Assembly (NCBI RefSeq): GCF_964340395.1
Contig: NC_135569.1
Span: forward strand, 5,316,540-5,380,539
DNA from: Glandiceps talaboti
Taxonomy: Eukaryota > Hemichordata > Enteropneusta > Spengelidae
Reading direction: 5' to 3'
DNA length: 64,000 bases
A model generated the notes under the pieces. It made no database searches. It was not told the DNA's origin and saw only the letters and a list, made by a program, of their open reading frames with translations. The position numbers and the translations under genes are program-made. This document shows positions 52,816-64,000 of this stretch, piece by piece. Each line of letters opens with the position of its first letter. Within the stretch, counting starts at the first letter, position 1.

Positions 52816-54913
52816 GAAAAAACACTGCTTCTAAAAAAAATGAGTTTTTCGACAGCACTTGCCAGAAATTAATATGATATGCACAGTTGTTTTGCAGAGA
52901 AAGCAGAAGAACTTTGCCAACAATAAAGAATGAGAAAAATGAAGAATCACTAGTAATTCTGTTGAACTAGTAAGTCCGTGATTCTAAAAGTTACCCAAAG
53001 AGAGTAAGTTTGTCTGCCAGTTTTGGCGGGAAACTAAGAAATTTGTATAAATGAAAGACAGTGTTATTGTTGGCAAATGTTATTGCAAGCAGATGAAGTA
53101 CTTCATATTTACTAAATTATCAGTAATTTTGATACATTTTGCAGGACTGTAGCAGAAAACTACATCAAATGTGTTATTATTTTTTACACAGCAATTCCTG
53201 TGCAGGTTTCAAAACAGTAGATTCTAGAGAGAGTTTGTAGAAATAGCTTATTGTTTTGTTTTGTTAAAACAACTTGTTTTTTTCATTTTCAGTACCTAAC
53301 ATCTCAGACATGAAGCTTCAAATTGTAAAAGTATGGAATACTCGGCCAGATTTTTCAGTTTTGAAAAAAGACAAGTACTTCTTAGGACATGACATGTTAA
53401 TATATCTAGCCCTCTACGGGTGTATTATTTATCTTTCACATTTAGGCTCAGAAAAGAGACGAAATTTGTTTTGGAATCTAGTGAGTGAAAATTTCATGTA
53501 TGTATGCAGTTCATTCATATACTATTAGTAACGCAGTTGTCTTATTGAGTCTTCCATTTACTAAGATAGATGCAAACTAAATATATTGTTGTTCAATGTG
53601 TTAGATTACACAAGTGGGTGATAGCTGTTCCTCTGTTGTGCGATTCTAATAACCCACTGATCTCGATAGTGTAAACATTGGAAGTCCCAAAACAGTACAC
53701 TGCAAGTTCATGTCAATAAAACTCTGTGGACACCTCCCTGCTGAGACTATAATTAAACCAATTCAATAGCTTATCACTGTTGCATCAACATGTTGGGACA
53801 ATAGTTTTAGTTTGTGTCTATCTTAGTAAACTATGAAGGCACAAGTATCAGCGTAATATCTGTGCCCAAGGATTGATATACTTAAAATGCATTACAAAAG
53901 GATGAATATGTAATGAGGTCACTGCAGATAATGAAAGTAACCTACATTTCCCTACAAAAAAGCGAGTTTATCAATGTACAATAACAGATGCCACCCAAAA
54001 ATGACCTTACACGGTACACACCCTGTAAATAAGTCTTAATTTGGCTCTAGATTTGTTCAGGGATACTCGGCCAATTGTCAGTTCAAATCTAGAAAAAATA
54101 TTAGGGGTCATCATGTAAATTTTTTAAATAGAGGTCAAAATGAACTTCTGTTTGAATCCAAAATGGCTACCAAATATTGCATTAACTATCAGAAATTAAA
54201 AGATTGTTATTTTTCATGAAAACATTACAGTGAACCCAAAATTGCTTTCATATGATGACGTTTGGAGATATTTGAATAAATGATATTCAGGATAATTTGA
54301 TCCCCTAGGTACATTCTACCAAAAGGCTCAATGTATGAGCTGTATCTGTTCACCAAACATTGACGTAAATTAATTGAATAATTCTGATTTAGTCTAGAGG
54401 TTATCCATGGTTTAGAATCAGAAGTCATGAACAAAAAGTTGTTTATGCAAATTAGCAAACCCCCAAATGTTAGAATGATATAAAGTGTATTAATTAGTGT
54501 CCTGGTGATATGACCATATATGGACATTATGGAACTGCCTACAATAAATACAGGCTTATGATTGGGTAGAATCATGTGATTGACACAAGTATGATTAATC
54601 TCTGTGAGGGTGGGTTTGTTTGAATTTGAGATTTCATCTCAGCTACTCATTCCTCTAGACGTGGAGAGAGATTCAAAGCCATGGATAGCTTCTAGACTAA
54701 TTCTGATCAGCCCAATCTAGCTATCAAAAACAAAAGTAATTTGAACAAGAAAACTTTTGCTGTGGCAATAATGAGGTAGTGCCATTGCTGACAAAGAAAC
54801 AAACAAATATAACTGTGCAAGTCTTTCAGATGAATGTTCACTTTCAAGTCATTGCTTGCCTATATAAATATGCATTTAACGTACATGTACTACAATTTTT
54901 TTATGTCAAAACA

Positions 54914-54960
54914 TAGCCTGCAAGGTACGCCATGACGGGGCGCCCTCACACATTGGTCAT
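54914..54960. repeat. 'ggcgccc' short dispersed repeat, copy 3
   Basis: agcctgcaaggtacgccatg, acggggcgccctcacacatt, ggtca; matches 36309 and 16374. Confidence 0.55.
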
Positions 54961-55639
54961 CCGGAGTGAGGAGGCCATTCGTTGATGGCGGAACGACATG
55001 ACATATTTTACAATCTTGTCAGAACACTAGTTTTAGCATTACCAGGAGTGCCAGCATGAGAGAGAGGTCAAAGGTCAAAGACCTTTTTGCTAAGGGGAAA
55101 GGTTAGCGACCTGATTGTGAATGGCTGACACTCCGATATTATGGACCAAAGAGCATATTTTTTCAGAAACTATGTCCACTTTACTACCTCTGTGACTTCT
55201 CAACACAGGGAACATTTATTATTTATCATGTAATTATGCCTACTGTGCAATTTGCATAAAAACAAAAGTATGTTGCAGTGTGCCTACAGAGGGCAGCATT
55301 TAGACGCAACTGCATTTTACTCATGTTAAACTCCTATTATTAAACATTTCATTCTGTATTAGAGGAGACTTTTGCCAATAAAATAAAGATAAATAAAAAA
55401 GTGCTTGTTTGTTTTATGTAAATATGTTTATATTGTAAAGCTCCTTAGAAGGGACAAAACTAATGTTTGTCACTTAACACCATGAAATTAAAACATTTTC
55501 ATAAATTTTGAAATTTTATGTCATATTTTTAAATACTTTATTGGAAGGGAGTAACGAATATTTATGTTCACCTGAAACCTATGAGAAAATGCATGTCCAT
55601 GGCAAAGACTCACTGAACAATGAGTGAAGAGTAAGTTTC

Positions 55640-56135
55640 AACTAGGTGATTTGCACCACTCCAAGAAATAAAGGTATTTCCATAAACTTTCGGTTCTGGA
55701 GAGTCATTTCATGATGTCACATTACAGAATTTTTGCTCATTTGCCAAGAAACACCAACTTGAAACTTTCACCTCTATTGTGCTTTCACCAACACAGTTAC
55801 ATGATGAGTCTTAGCATACATGATTATTCATTAGATGTACATTGAATATTCATGACTTACAAGAGCTTCATGAATATTCAGTGTTCATCTAATGCATATG
55901 AATGTCAGCTAAGTCCCATGATGCAACAGTGTGAGAACAAAAGACGTAAAAAAGAGATTCAATTTGGAGTTTCTTGGCAATCAGGCAATATTTATGTTAT
56001 GTAAAATCATGAAATTATTCCAGATCCCAAAGTTTATAAAATTACCTGTATTTCGTGTTATGCAAAGTGAAATCGTGCTCTCGAGAGAACCAAAATTTTT
56101 TTTTAATTACCTTTATATCCTGGAGTGTTGTTCCA
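55640..56135. mobile_element. Palindromic 'TGAATATTCA' MITE, complete copy
   Basis: Two arms of about 220 bp around ttgaatattcatgacttaca, agagcttcatgaatattcag. Outer words are gcaccactccaagaaataaa and, inverted, ctttatatcctggagtgttg ttcc. It abuts the stop codon of the CRT-like gene (56137), so that gene's 3'UTR probably consists largely of this element. Confidence 0.8.
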
Positions 56136-56136
56136 T

Positions 56137-59006
56137 CTAAGTGTTAACTTGAATGTACTGTTCCTTTTGTTCTTTCTGCTGCTCTTCTTCAGCTTCTAGG
56201 TCTCCAAAATATCTGTACATCACAACTGCTGGTGTCATGATTGCTAGCCCGCCTAGTGTAAACGCCGTTGCTAAATCAAACACTGGGTTCCAATAAAACG
56301 AACTATTGTCCAATTTAAAGAAAGTCCAAAACAAAGCTGCCAATGGCGTATTCAACGCTTGTACAACGACGAGGTAAACTGCGCCATCAGCAAACCGAAT
56401 TAAGAGAAAGTTAAATAGATACGTCATAACGTAACTGACGATGAATAACCAGGATCGACCAATCAAATCAGAGCAAAGTCTGTCGGCACCATACTGACAT
56501 TTGAAACCTTGTGACAGATTCTCCCAAAACAAAGCTGGACTGCTTACCTACAAATTGAACAAAAGAGATTGAATGAAAGTGAATGCAATACAACAAGTTA
56601 CACTGAAGTAAAGCACTTCCTCTGTGTGCTACACTCATTTATAGCATTCATATCAAGTGTAAAAGTATACTGGTTCAATTGGTTTATTTAAAGCCTAGCA
56701 TGTAGCCTTTCTAATGTGGTCAAATAGCAAATGAAACAGTATACTTCTACACTTGATATGGATGCCATAAATGTGTCTGTGCATTACAGGTTTTGAGTTT
56801 TGTTGTAAATTTAGATTTTATGTACAAATATGGCCACCAATTGGTCAAATTTGCAGAGAGAGAGAGAAAGAGAGAGAGAGAGAAGGGGGGGGGACACAGA
56901 CAGATGGAACCCAACGTACTAGCCCCACCCCACCCCCACCCCCTCGGCTTCAATATGAATGAAGGAGCAGCTTGGATCCGTTAGGGCAAGGCATTCCATA
57001 GATGAGGGGCACAGATTGAAAAATCTCAATTACCATAGTTACTCATTGCAAGATCTAAGAGTAAATGCATTTAGATAGTCTGTGTAGAAAAACATCTCAA
57101 AACAAAGGGAATGGCTGTACTTACCGAACCAAATCCAGGAATGAAATCAGTCCAGAAAAGTGTAACAACTGAAGTTAAACAGTAGACATTTAACCAAGCA
57201 TTCACTAAGGCTGATGAAGTCTGGAATGGAAAGATGGTGAAACAAATATTAGAAGCCATGAAGTGAAATGAAGTATAGTTTTTAAAAGGAAAGTTAATAA
57301 AAAGTATTTACTGTCTTCTTCTTTCTATTACTTAAAGACAAAGCAAATTTGGTGTCATAAAAAAATGAATTATTTCAACAACAAAAAAAGAAGTTATGAT
57401 TCTTCCAGTCCATCATCCACATTCTAACTTCAAAACTTTATGTAATGGACCGTTGCTTCTTTAGAGATGAGGTTTTGTCTCTTGCAAACGAAAATTTCGA
57501 ATCTCTGTCAATTTCTCTGCGACACTACCACTGAACTATTACATAACGTGGAAGGAGCGAAGATTTTAAGAGCGCCGCCAACGGCAGTACTTGACTAATG
57601 GGCTATCACAACCGCGCCATCAACGGCAGTATTCTACATTCAACTAATAAAATTACCTACCTCTTTATCTCTGACCTTTTCTAGTACCACATTCATAATC
57701 GCAAGAGGCAAGAAACCAAGTAGGAAGGTCATGGGCCATAAAATCCGACCAAGTCTAGATTCTTTCTTTTCACCACTTCCACTGCTTTCGTTGGTGTGGT
57801 CAATATCAAATATGGTTGGTTCCATTGATATGAACAGGCCTACCATCACAACACCGGTACAGACAAGACGTTTGATGCCAACACCTGAAAAGAAAAATGT
57901 CGCATTTTTAAAAGCAATACAGCTATAAAAGTGAAACTAATAAAAAAATTCAGGTCACAGAATTTGGGGGGAAAAACCCTCAAAAGAAACTTACATTACT
58001 CTGCAGTGTAGGGGTCACTGTAATATAGAGCACTTTTTCAGAATTCAGTTTTTTTATAGTTTTAAAGTAAGCGCAAATATTCGTTTTTCCTTTATCGCAT
58101 AAAATCGCTTTCTCCATATTCCAATGGTGATATGCACGAGTGTGGAATCACAGTATACTGTTTGGCATTCCGAATTGCTCGTGTAACACACAAAGACTCA
58201 GTTCTACTAGTCCCTTGATGAGGAAATTTTTGGTCGATACATGTAACACTAAGTTGTGTATTGATAATATGGGTCTTTCGATGTGTTTGCATCGCTCATT
58301 TAGATTTCTACATATCGACCCTCTCTCGGCCAAAGACCGGATGCTTTTGTTTTTACAAGATTAGATTCTGTTTAGTTGCTATTCCCCCATTGCATTGTAG
58401 CTTACCTTTCTTTAGAATGACGTATCTGGATATGACAGTGAATGGTATTATAGATGTACTGAGAATGGCCTGCAGAGCTGGTGGTGTACGGCTTGAATTA
58501 CTGGCATACACAAGAAATAGTCCATTTAGTGAATTCAAAATACCGGCTATTACAACCAACTTCATCGGCGCCTTCAACCGGAAGCTCACGCTCGGGTCAA
58601 TCAACTTTGATATGACGAGAAGTATGAAGAAAAAAGGCGGGAACATTAAAGTGCACGAGAAGAGAACGAAATATGCATCACTGCCGCTATTAGCAGCAGC
58701 GTCGGAGAAAATCGGTAGAGATACGTTCATGGCTACAGTGAAAATTACGGTCATGAAGGACAAGAAAATATTGAGACTGCGCAGACTGACTCTAAAATGT
58801 CTCTTCCCAGGTAGTTGTATCGTCACCTGTTTCACTTCATGTTTGTATGGTTTGACCAAATCCCCAGGATCTGAATATTCCCGACTTGCTACGTCGTCAA
58901 TGTTTTCGTTCCAGTCATTTGAGATTAATGATTCGCTAGGATTGTCAAAGTTAGTCACACTGTAATCTGAAACTGGTGGCTCCAGGATACTGTCCGTTTT
59001 ATCCAT
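56137..59006 (-). CDS. CRT-like (chloroquine-resistance-transporter family) membrane transporter, 4 coding exons
   Basis: Exons in transcript order: 59006-58406, 57884-57661, 57220-57125, 56547-56137. All GT-AG, phases agree, total 1332 nt (443 aa). A hydrophilic N-terminus of about 75 residues is followed by about ten hydrophobic segments, e.g. LNIFLSFMTVIFTVAMNVSL, YFVLFSCTLMFPPFFFILLV, LVVIAGILNSLNGLFLVYAS and SRTPPALQAILSTSIIPF (helix 4-type motif), later ILWPMTFLLGFLPLAIMNVV, SWLFIVSYVMTYLFNFLLI and FTLGGLAIMTPAVVMYRYFG. The C-terminus is Glu/Gln/Lys-rich and cytosolic-looking. Order, length and the RTP-ALQ motif fit the CRT-like branch of the drug/metabolite transporter superfamily (parasite, plant CLT and slime-mould CRTP proteins). 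Those members move small solutes or peptides across lysosome/vacuole/plastid membranes; substrate here unknown. A different DMT/SLC35-like family cannot be fully excluded. Confidence 0.85.
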
Positions 59007-60035
59007 GTCTTTAAAGTTCTGAAAAAAAAATATAGTGAATTAATTACTGGATCTCGGTATGTACACTGCCGCGAAACAAAGTAATCCCTATTAATTATAA
59101 AGTGGCATGCCGGCACACGCACACCTATCGTTTTTAAAAAAGTCCATTTTGACCGTGTAATTAGATATTAAATGACACACCTGACATAATTTGGAAACAT
59201 GACAATTCGCTCTAAATATCAGTACGTCGTAATTTGAATACATTGTACTTGTACACCTGGTTTTTGATTAGAGATAAATGAATAATCGCCATAATTATAT
59301 GTACGTGAAGGCGTACATACTGATGCAAAAGCGTCATTTTATGTGATCATGTGATTCTATCTGAGTGTGCTACTTTATTTTTACGTTTGTTTGCGTAACA
59401 TTAACAATGTGCCGTAAAAAGGTAGAACACATCTCCGCCCCCTAGACAAGTTCACTACAATCTTACAACTCTGCTGACAACGTAACATGCTCAAATCTTC
59501 GGACTTTGGTTTGTATTATTTGTACATGATAATGTGATAGTAATGTTGTCACTGTCAATGTTATCAACATACAGTAGCAGCCATTAAATACAATGCAACT
59601 AAAAGGGCTTTATCATGTATTTGGCGCAAAGTAGATCTTTCACTCCGCGGTGAGTAAAGTTGATACTTGTCGGTAAACGCACCGGGTATTGAAACCAGGT
59701 CGCCTGTACGTATAATACAGTGACATGCGATGTGGTCTGTTCCCTAATTATCAACTTGAAAATTAAAATTTTGGAGGGGTGTGTCAAACTTCATGAAGAT
59801 TTAGACGAAACAAATGGAAACGAAAACTTTTTAAAGTGTTCAAATGAGTCGCTGTAACTCCCCAAACAAGATGTTATACGAAATATCAATACAAAACAGA
59901 ATTGGCGCAACGTTAGGTTTTCTGACAGTCGCACTGACCTATTTCGTTTTCACCAGTCACTTGTCAGCTGAACGGCTATGCTCTGTAGCTCGCAGGTGAC
60001 AATAGTTTTTACCAAATTCCCCCTATATATACGTA

Positions 60036-60619
60036 TTTTATAAACTTAGTCAGAATGACTCCCATACAACAGTACACCCGTAAATTGAAAAGGGTCGTCA
60101 TCACAAAATACCAGCTAAAAGCAGATTATGTAAAATATGCAACTCAACCCTTGTAGAAGATGAAAAACACTTTATATTACAGTGTCCCCTGTATAATTTA
60201 CTCAGGCATGACCTCTTTAGTGAAGCTGCTAAACATATTAATAATTACAGAAACTTGACAGAAGAACAACAATTTAAAGAAATAATGAGCAACAAAACTC
60301 TAATTATCGCACTTGGAAAATATATCAAACTTAGTAATATAAAAAGGGAGCACCACCTACAAAATACTCATAATATATAATTTGAAATGTCTAAATACCC
60401 TTCATTATTATTTTTTCATTAATATTATGTTTCAACTCGTTGAATAGTTATTGTTGTTGTTTTGTTTTGTTTTGTAGTCTTTATTATGATGTGTAATGTT
60501 ACTTTTGAAAAGCCTATAAGTGTTATTATTATGATTTTTTTTTTCCCAATTTTATTTTATTTGTACCTTTAACAAATCCCCAGGGTTTTGTTACGTGTAA
60601 TCAATAAATAAATAAATAA
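60036..60619 (+). mobile_element. 5'-truncated LINE 3' end with target duplication
   Basis: An open frame from about 60084 to the stop at 60378-60380 reads KGRHHKIPAKSRLCKICNST, LVEDEKHFILQCPLYNLLRH, then DLFSEAAKHI. This is the C-x2-C...H-x4-C tail of many LINE ORF2 proteins. An AT-rich 3'UTR follows and ends in (AATA)n at about 60603-60620. The 10-bp word atatacgtat flanks the insert on both sides (60026-60035, 60620-60629), a target-site duplication. Clade uncertain. Confidence 0.8.
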
Positions 60620-60889
60620 ATATACGTATACGCCGCATTACGGTTACTACTATCACAAGCGTATAATCGTAACGCGTCGTACAGGACCTAGACCAGAGGG
60701 TATATGCCGCCCACTGGTTCACTTTTCATGAAAGAAATCGCCAAACATGGGCCGACTTTTCATTTGAAAATGTCTATCACATGGTCGATAACAAGGGTAA
60801 CGTCTTCATGCTTTAGAAATATCGTCATCAACAGAGCAGAATTTACTAGAATCATTGCCTCTTCGTATAATTCAAATACATACACAGGC

Positions 60890-60890
<1 letters not shown>

Positions 60891-60953
<63 letters not shown>

Positions 60954-60992
60954 TGACTGACTGACTGACTGACTGACTGACTGACTGACTGA
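60891..60992. repeat. Compound microsatellite (GACA)15-(GACT)~10
   Basis: Sixty bases of pure GACA switch abruptly at 60951 to about 42 bases of pure GACT. Both halves are uninterrupted, suggesting recent expansion on each side of one substitution. Confidence 0.95.
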
Positions 60993-61076
60993 TACACATA
61001 CTGAACAAGGAACGGCATATATAGTTAGCTAACTGAGAGTGAAATACTGAAAGAACAAAACACGTCTACAACTCAC

Positions 61077-61400
61077 CTTTACCTGGCCAAGACACAATAA
61101 ACTGCACTGGTATGTATGTAAACAGATCGTTTGAAGTCGAAGTTCACGTGACTCAGTCTTCTCGATCGAGGCGCGACCCTTGGAGTCTCCTTGAATATCC
61201 AGATTCTGCCGATAGTATCAAACGAACAAGTGCCTTGTCAAGTTAAGTCCCGTGATAGGTTATAGGCATAGATACGGTCACATGATCAGCGCGAGTGTCA
61301 ATCTTTAAAGTCGCTCAACTGGAACCAGAGTATATATGTAGTGCAATGGTACACAACCTTAGCGACTTATGACGAACCAGGAAACGGGTCTGTGACATAG
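61077..61400 (-). promoter_or_regulatory. Candidate first non-coding exon and promoter of the CRT-like gene
   Basis: On the - strand the donor AAAG|gtgagt lies at 61077/61076, a near-perfect consensus. Upstream sequence (to about 61260) is CpG-containing (ctcgatcgaggcgcgaccct) and has tcacgtgac-type E-box words near 61147. It would splice to the acceptor at 59019. Inferred from signals only. Confidence 0.4.
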
Positions 61401-62526
61401 AGTAGCTTGCCATTTTTTTTGTAAAAGGTGACTTTTCTTATCAGGGTCTCTGGCTAGGATAAAATCAGACTCGCTTCTGTCACATATCCATGAAGCAGGA
61501 TAAAGGCATTGCTTTGGGACCTACTGTGTTCTACCTATAAAAGATAATAATGAAAGAGAACGTTGTTTTGAAGTTATAACACTCAGATGGCCACTGTGAG
61601 CCTTGTTCGATACACGTATGTGGCGTGGCACACATATTTTACCATCACAACTCTCTCTGGCTGATTGAAATATTTTGAGTTTCCCTGTTATATAATTTTA
61701 TAACTTCCACAATAACCCATATTTCTTATGACTGAAGCATTACGTTTAAATTATATGGAACAAAAGTACCAAAAAGAAAGTTCTAAACGTTGCAGAAAAA
61801 TACACCAACAATTACTTGAACACGCGCTTTGAACTAAAAGTGTCACTATCTTGAATAGTCAGTTTGTATGAAGTATTTCAATATGCAAATTTCTTTTGTT
61901 ATATCAATTCAGTATCTTTGGCAGTTATAACAGGTGCACCTATTTTCCTTAGTTTGGTTGCAAATGTTCTGTAAGTTTTTCAAGAAAATTTGCCTACTGT
62001 ACAATTATCTAAATGGCTGGTACTAAGAAAATCATCAGTAGCAATTAATTCTACTTTTCGCAAATGTGAAAAAAAAATGTTGTGGTTTTTTCCGCCAAAA
62101 AAAACCTGTACACTTATGAGATTTGTATGTAGATAGCATCTCGAAGGAACGCATGAAATAGCGCGTCATTCAAACGTGATTCAACTCTGACCAAGGGCTT
62201 GAGGCAACAATTCTGGTGTCTGTCTATAACAATATTGAATAACGCCGTGAATATAGAACACCATCAACAAGTTCCGTCAAGTTCTTGTTTATCATTATGT
62301 TCAGTATCTTGAATCGCTAATTAATATATAATTATAATACGAGTATTTGTTTAATCAGTCAAATGATGTTGTTACTTTTCTCCTTCATTCAAAGTGTATA
62401 TTTTGAAGAGGCACATATATGACGACTACTGTTTAATGATTATTTTTACGTAATTTTATGAAAATAATATAGACCGGAATCGACTGTGTGTTCGAGCCTA
62501 CCGCAGCTCTTCGCACCAAATATTGA

Positions 62527-64000
62527 TTAAACCAAGATATTATCAATTGCGTTTTTGTTGTATTTCCCTCGCAAAAGACGCAACGTTTCGGAGCTTCGGT
62601 TCATATAATATGCCGTTTCGGCAATCTGTTTTAATGTCCCGCAAACTCCACAATGTATTGTAGCATATTGTAGAATGTCAAGAATATCATGCCAGTAGCG
62701 AACAATGTGTAAAGGGATATCACCGGCAGCAATAGTATTCAGAAAATAATTATACATATCCCTATTAATTTTCTTATCGGACAGACACTTTGTGTTTCGA
62801 AACTAGTACTTAGGAAGACACACTTGTAGCTTTGGAATACCCTCCTCAGCAAGTAACCTTTTCCAAAATTGGGGTACAGCTGATAACAGTTGGTTATATT
62901 CATGATTTGTGCAAATATTACCATAAATTCTTGTAAAATAAACAAAAGAATAACATTTACATTCCACGTCTATAAGATCATTAATGAAAACAACACCATT
63001 TGAAATCAGAGAATTCCAAAGAATTTGTTTGTTATCAATACGTATTTTAGAATTATAACAGATCAATTCTTGAAACACGTCATCCTCCGTGTTGACTAAT
63101 GAGGATGTGTCATTGCACTGCAGCCATGCTTTAATAATTTCTTTTAAGAAAGTCGAATGAACAGGGTCCAAGATGCCATGGTCGAAACTACTAACGTTGG
63201 CATACTGTAAAAGCGGGCCGACGGTTTTCAAAAGGATATAATTATACCATTTAGAACAAAACAAATTATTATTTCGTATAATTCTCAAGTCCCAGCTAGC
63301 TTTTAACGACTTGTCAAAAGCCTAAAGGTTTGTCAAATTAAGACAACCCTTGTCATAGTTACTGAAAATAACACGCCTTTTTATCTTTTCCGGTTTTCCA
63401 TCCCAGAGAAACTTAAAGATTAACGAATTATACTTTTTGATAAAAATGGACTGGGAGAAGGGAGAGCCATGAAAAGATAAGTAAATTGTGACACAACTAG
63501 TGCCTTTATAAGAGAAATCTTTCCATATAAGGTAAGGCCCCGACCCCGCCATGGCTGCAGTATCTTCCCCGCCTTTTCCAACCGAGGATTAAAATTCTTA
63601 TCAAGTAGTTGTGATATACCAATAGGAATATGTACACCCAAAACATCAACTGCCCCATCAGTCCACTCAAGTGGAGAAACAGTATCAATACAAAATCGAG
63701 TAAATTTCAAAGCGCCAATACGCAACACTTTACATTTGTCATAATTAGGCTTAAGCCCAGATATAACCGAAAACCGACTCAAAGTATCAATTAACTCATT
63801 GAAAGATTCCGGATTGGGCTGAACTGGAAAATTAGTATCATCGGCATATTGAGATATTTTGTTTTCAACTAACCCAGTTGTCAAACCCTTAATAATGTCA
63901 CATCCTCTAACTCTTATCGCAAGGAGTTCTACTACTATAACAAATAAATATGGAGACAATGGACATCCTTGTATGACTCCTCTGTGAAGGATAAATCGGT
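62527..64000 (-). pseudogene. Decayed L1/Tx1-like LINE reverse transcriptase, truncated by window edge
   Basis: Read on the - strand from the right edge: RGVIQGCPLSPYLFVIVVEL, then the reverse-transcriptase catalytic motif YADDT (codons at 63848-63831), GLKPNYDKCKVL, WRGRGLTLYGKISLIKALVV, SQFTYLFMALPSP. After a frameshift near 63450 it continues FIKKYNSLIFKFLWDGKPEK, IKRRVIFSNYDKGCLNLTNL, then an in-frame TAG, AFDKSLKASWDLRIIRNNNL and the C-terminal domain. A second in-frame stop follows LPKY (about 62803), with open frame continuing to 62527. One frameshift and two stops make it non-functional. The order of RT, thumb 'LTLYGK' and 'FLWDGKPEKIKR' is typical of L1/Tx1-type elements. The 5' part lies outside the window. 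Confidence 0.88.

Larger units (their letters stand above)
51566..56136. other. RCC2 3'UTR and intergenic region to the CRT-like gene
   Basis: Candidate RCC2 polyadenylation signals are AATAAA at 52810-52815 and 52922-52927, with another cluster near 55378-55396. Beyond that no gene was recognised; the ggcgccc repeat (54914) and a complete palindromic MITE (55640) are present. The two flanking genes converge here. Confidence 0.6.
59019..62500. other. 5' region of the CRT-like gene and intergenic DNA
   Basis: A good - strand acceptor (ttttttttcag, 59021-59019) lies 12 bases before the start codon, so an upstream non-coding exon is expected. Within this stretch are a LINE 3' end (60036-60619), a compound microsatellite (60891-60992) and a candidate first exon/promoter (61077-61400). 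No other gene was seen. Confidence 0.6.

Noticed and set aside
53274-53528. 84-residue + strand ORF preceded by an acceptor-like ttcattttcag
   Set aside because: RCC2 is complete at 51565 with the conserved family C-terminus; no family match for this peptide.
56771-56984. Short Arg/Glu-rich ORFs
   Set aside because: Translation of a (GA)n-(G)n-(CCCCA)n low-complexity run in intron 3 of the CRT-like gene.
58261-58965. 234-residue + strand ORF
   Set aside because: Antisense shadow of the first coding exon of the CRT-like gene, whose frame, splice sites and family match are on the - strand.

Overview
This is a nuclear DNA window from an animal. The genes are split by many GT-AG introns and have eukaryotic polyadenylation signals. 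Non-coding DNA is AT-rich and full of short inverted-repeat transposons, minisatellites, CA/CATA/GACA microsatellites and non-LTR retrotransposon pieces. The three well-known proteins are clearly metazoan. The fourth gene, a CRT-like transporter, together with abundant tacatgta-type words and tandem arrays that start at splice donors, suggests a marine invertebrate deuterostome (lancelet or hemichordate). That placement is inference and only moderately secure.

Four genes were resolved exon by exon, and all reading frames close. (1) NOC2L, + strand, 17 coding exons, 1683-15912, 850 codons: ribosome-biogenesis factor. (2) A C7orf25 (UPF0415/DUF1308) homologue, - strand, 7 coding exons, 21583-16960, 399 codons. 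It lies tail-to-tail with NOC2L. (3) RCC2, + strand, 10 coding exons, 22739-51565, 480 codons. It lies head-to-head with the C7orf25 homologue and has a first intron of about 13 kb. (4) A CRT-like (chloroquine-resistance-transporter family) membrane transporter, - strand, 4 coding exons, 59006-56137, 443 codons. It lies tail-to-tail with RCC2. The right edge (62.5-64 kb) holds a decayed L1/Tx1-like LINE on the - strand that runs out of the window.

The introns carry most of the novelty. NOC2L intron 16 holds a nested structure: a 39-bp minisatellite is split by a 1.8-kb element with perfect 24-bp terminal inverted repeats. That element contains two copies of a fold-back hairpin element, each flanked by its own 9-bp target duplication. 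NOC2L introns 11 and 14 consist largely of tandem units that include the preceding exon's splice donor. At least eight further families of short palindromic or inverted-repeat elements recur across the window. There is also a 31-bp pure G run, a 54-bp minisatellite, a tRNA-derived SINE and several LINE tails.

The genes are not an operon and do not form one pathway. NOC2L acts in 60S ribosome assembly, RCC2 in mitosis and small-GTPase signalling, the CRT-like protein in endolysosomal-type membrane transport, and the C7orf25 homologue is uncharacterised. The only regulatory link suggested by layout is a possible shared promoter between the C7orf25 homologue and RCC2. Family assignments and exon limits were read by eye; no database search was possible.
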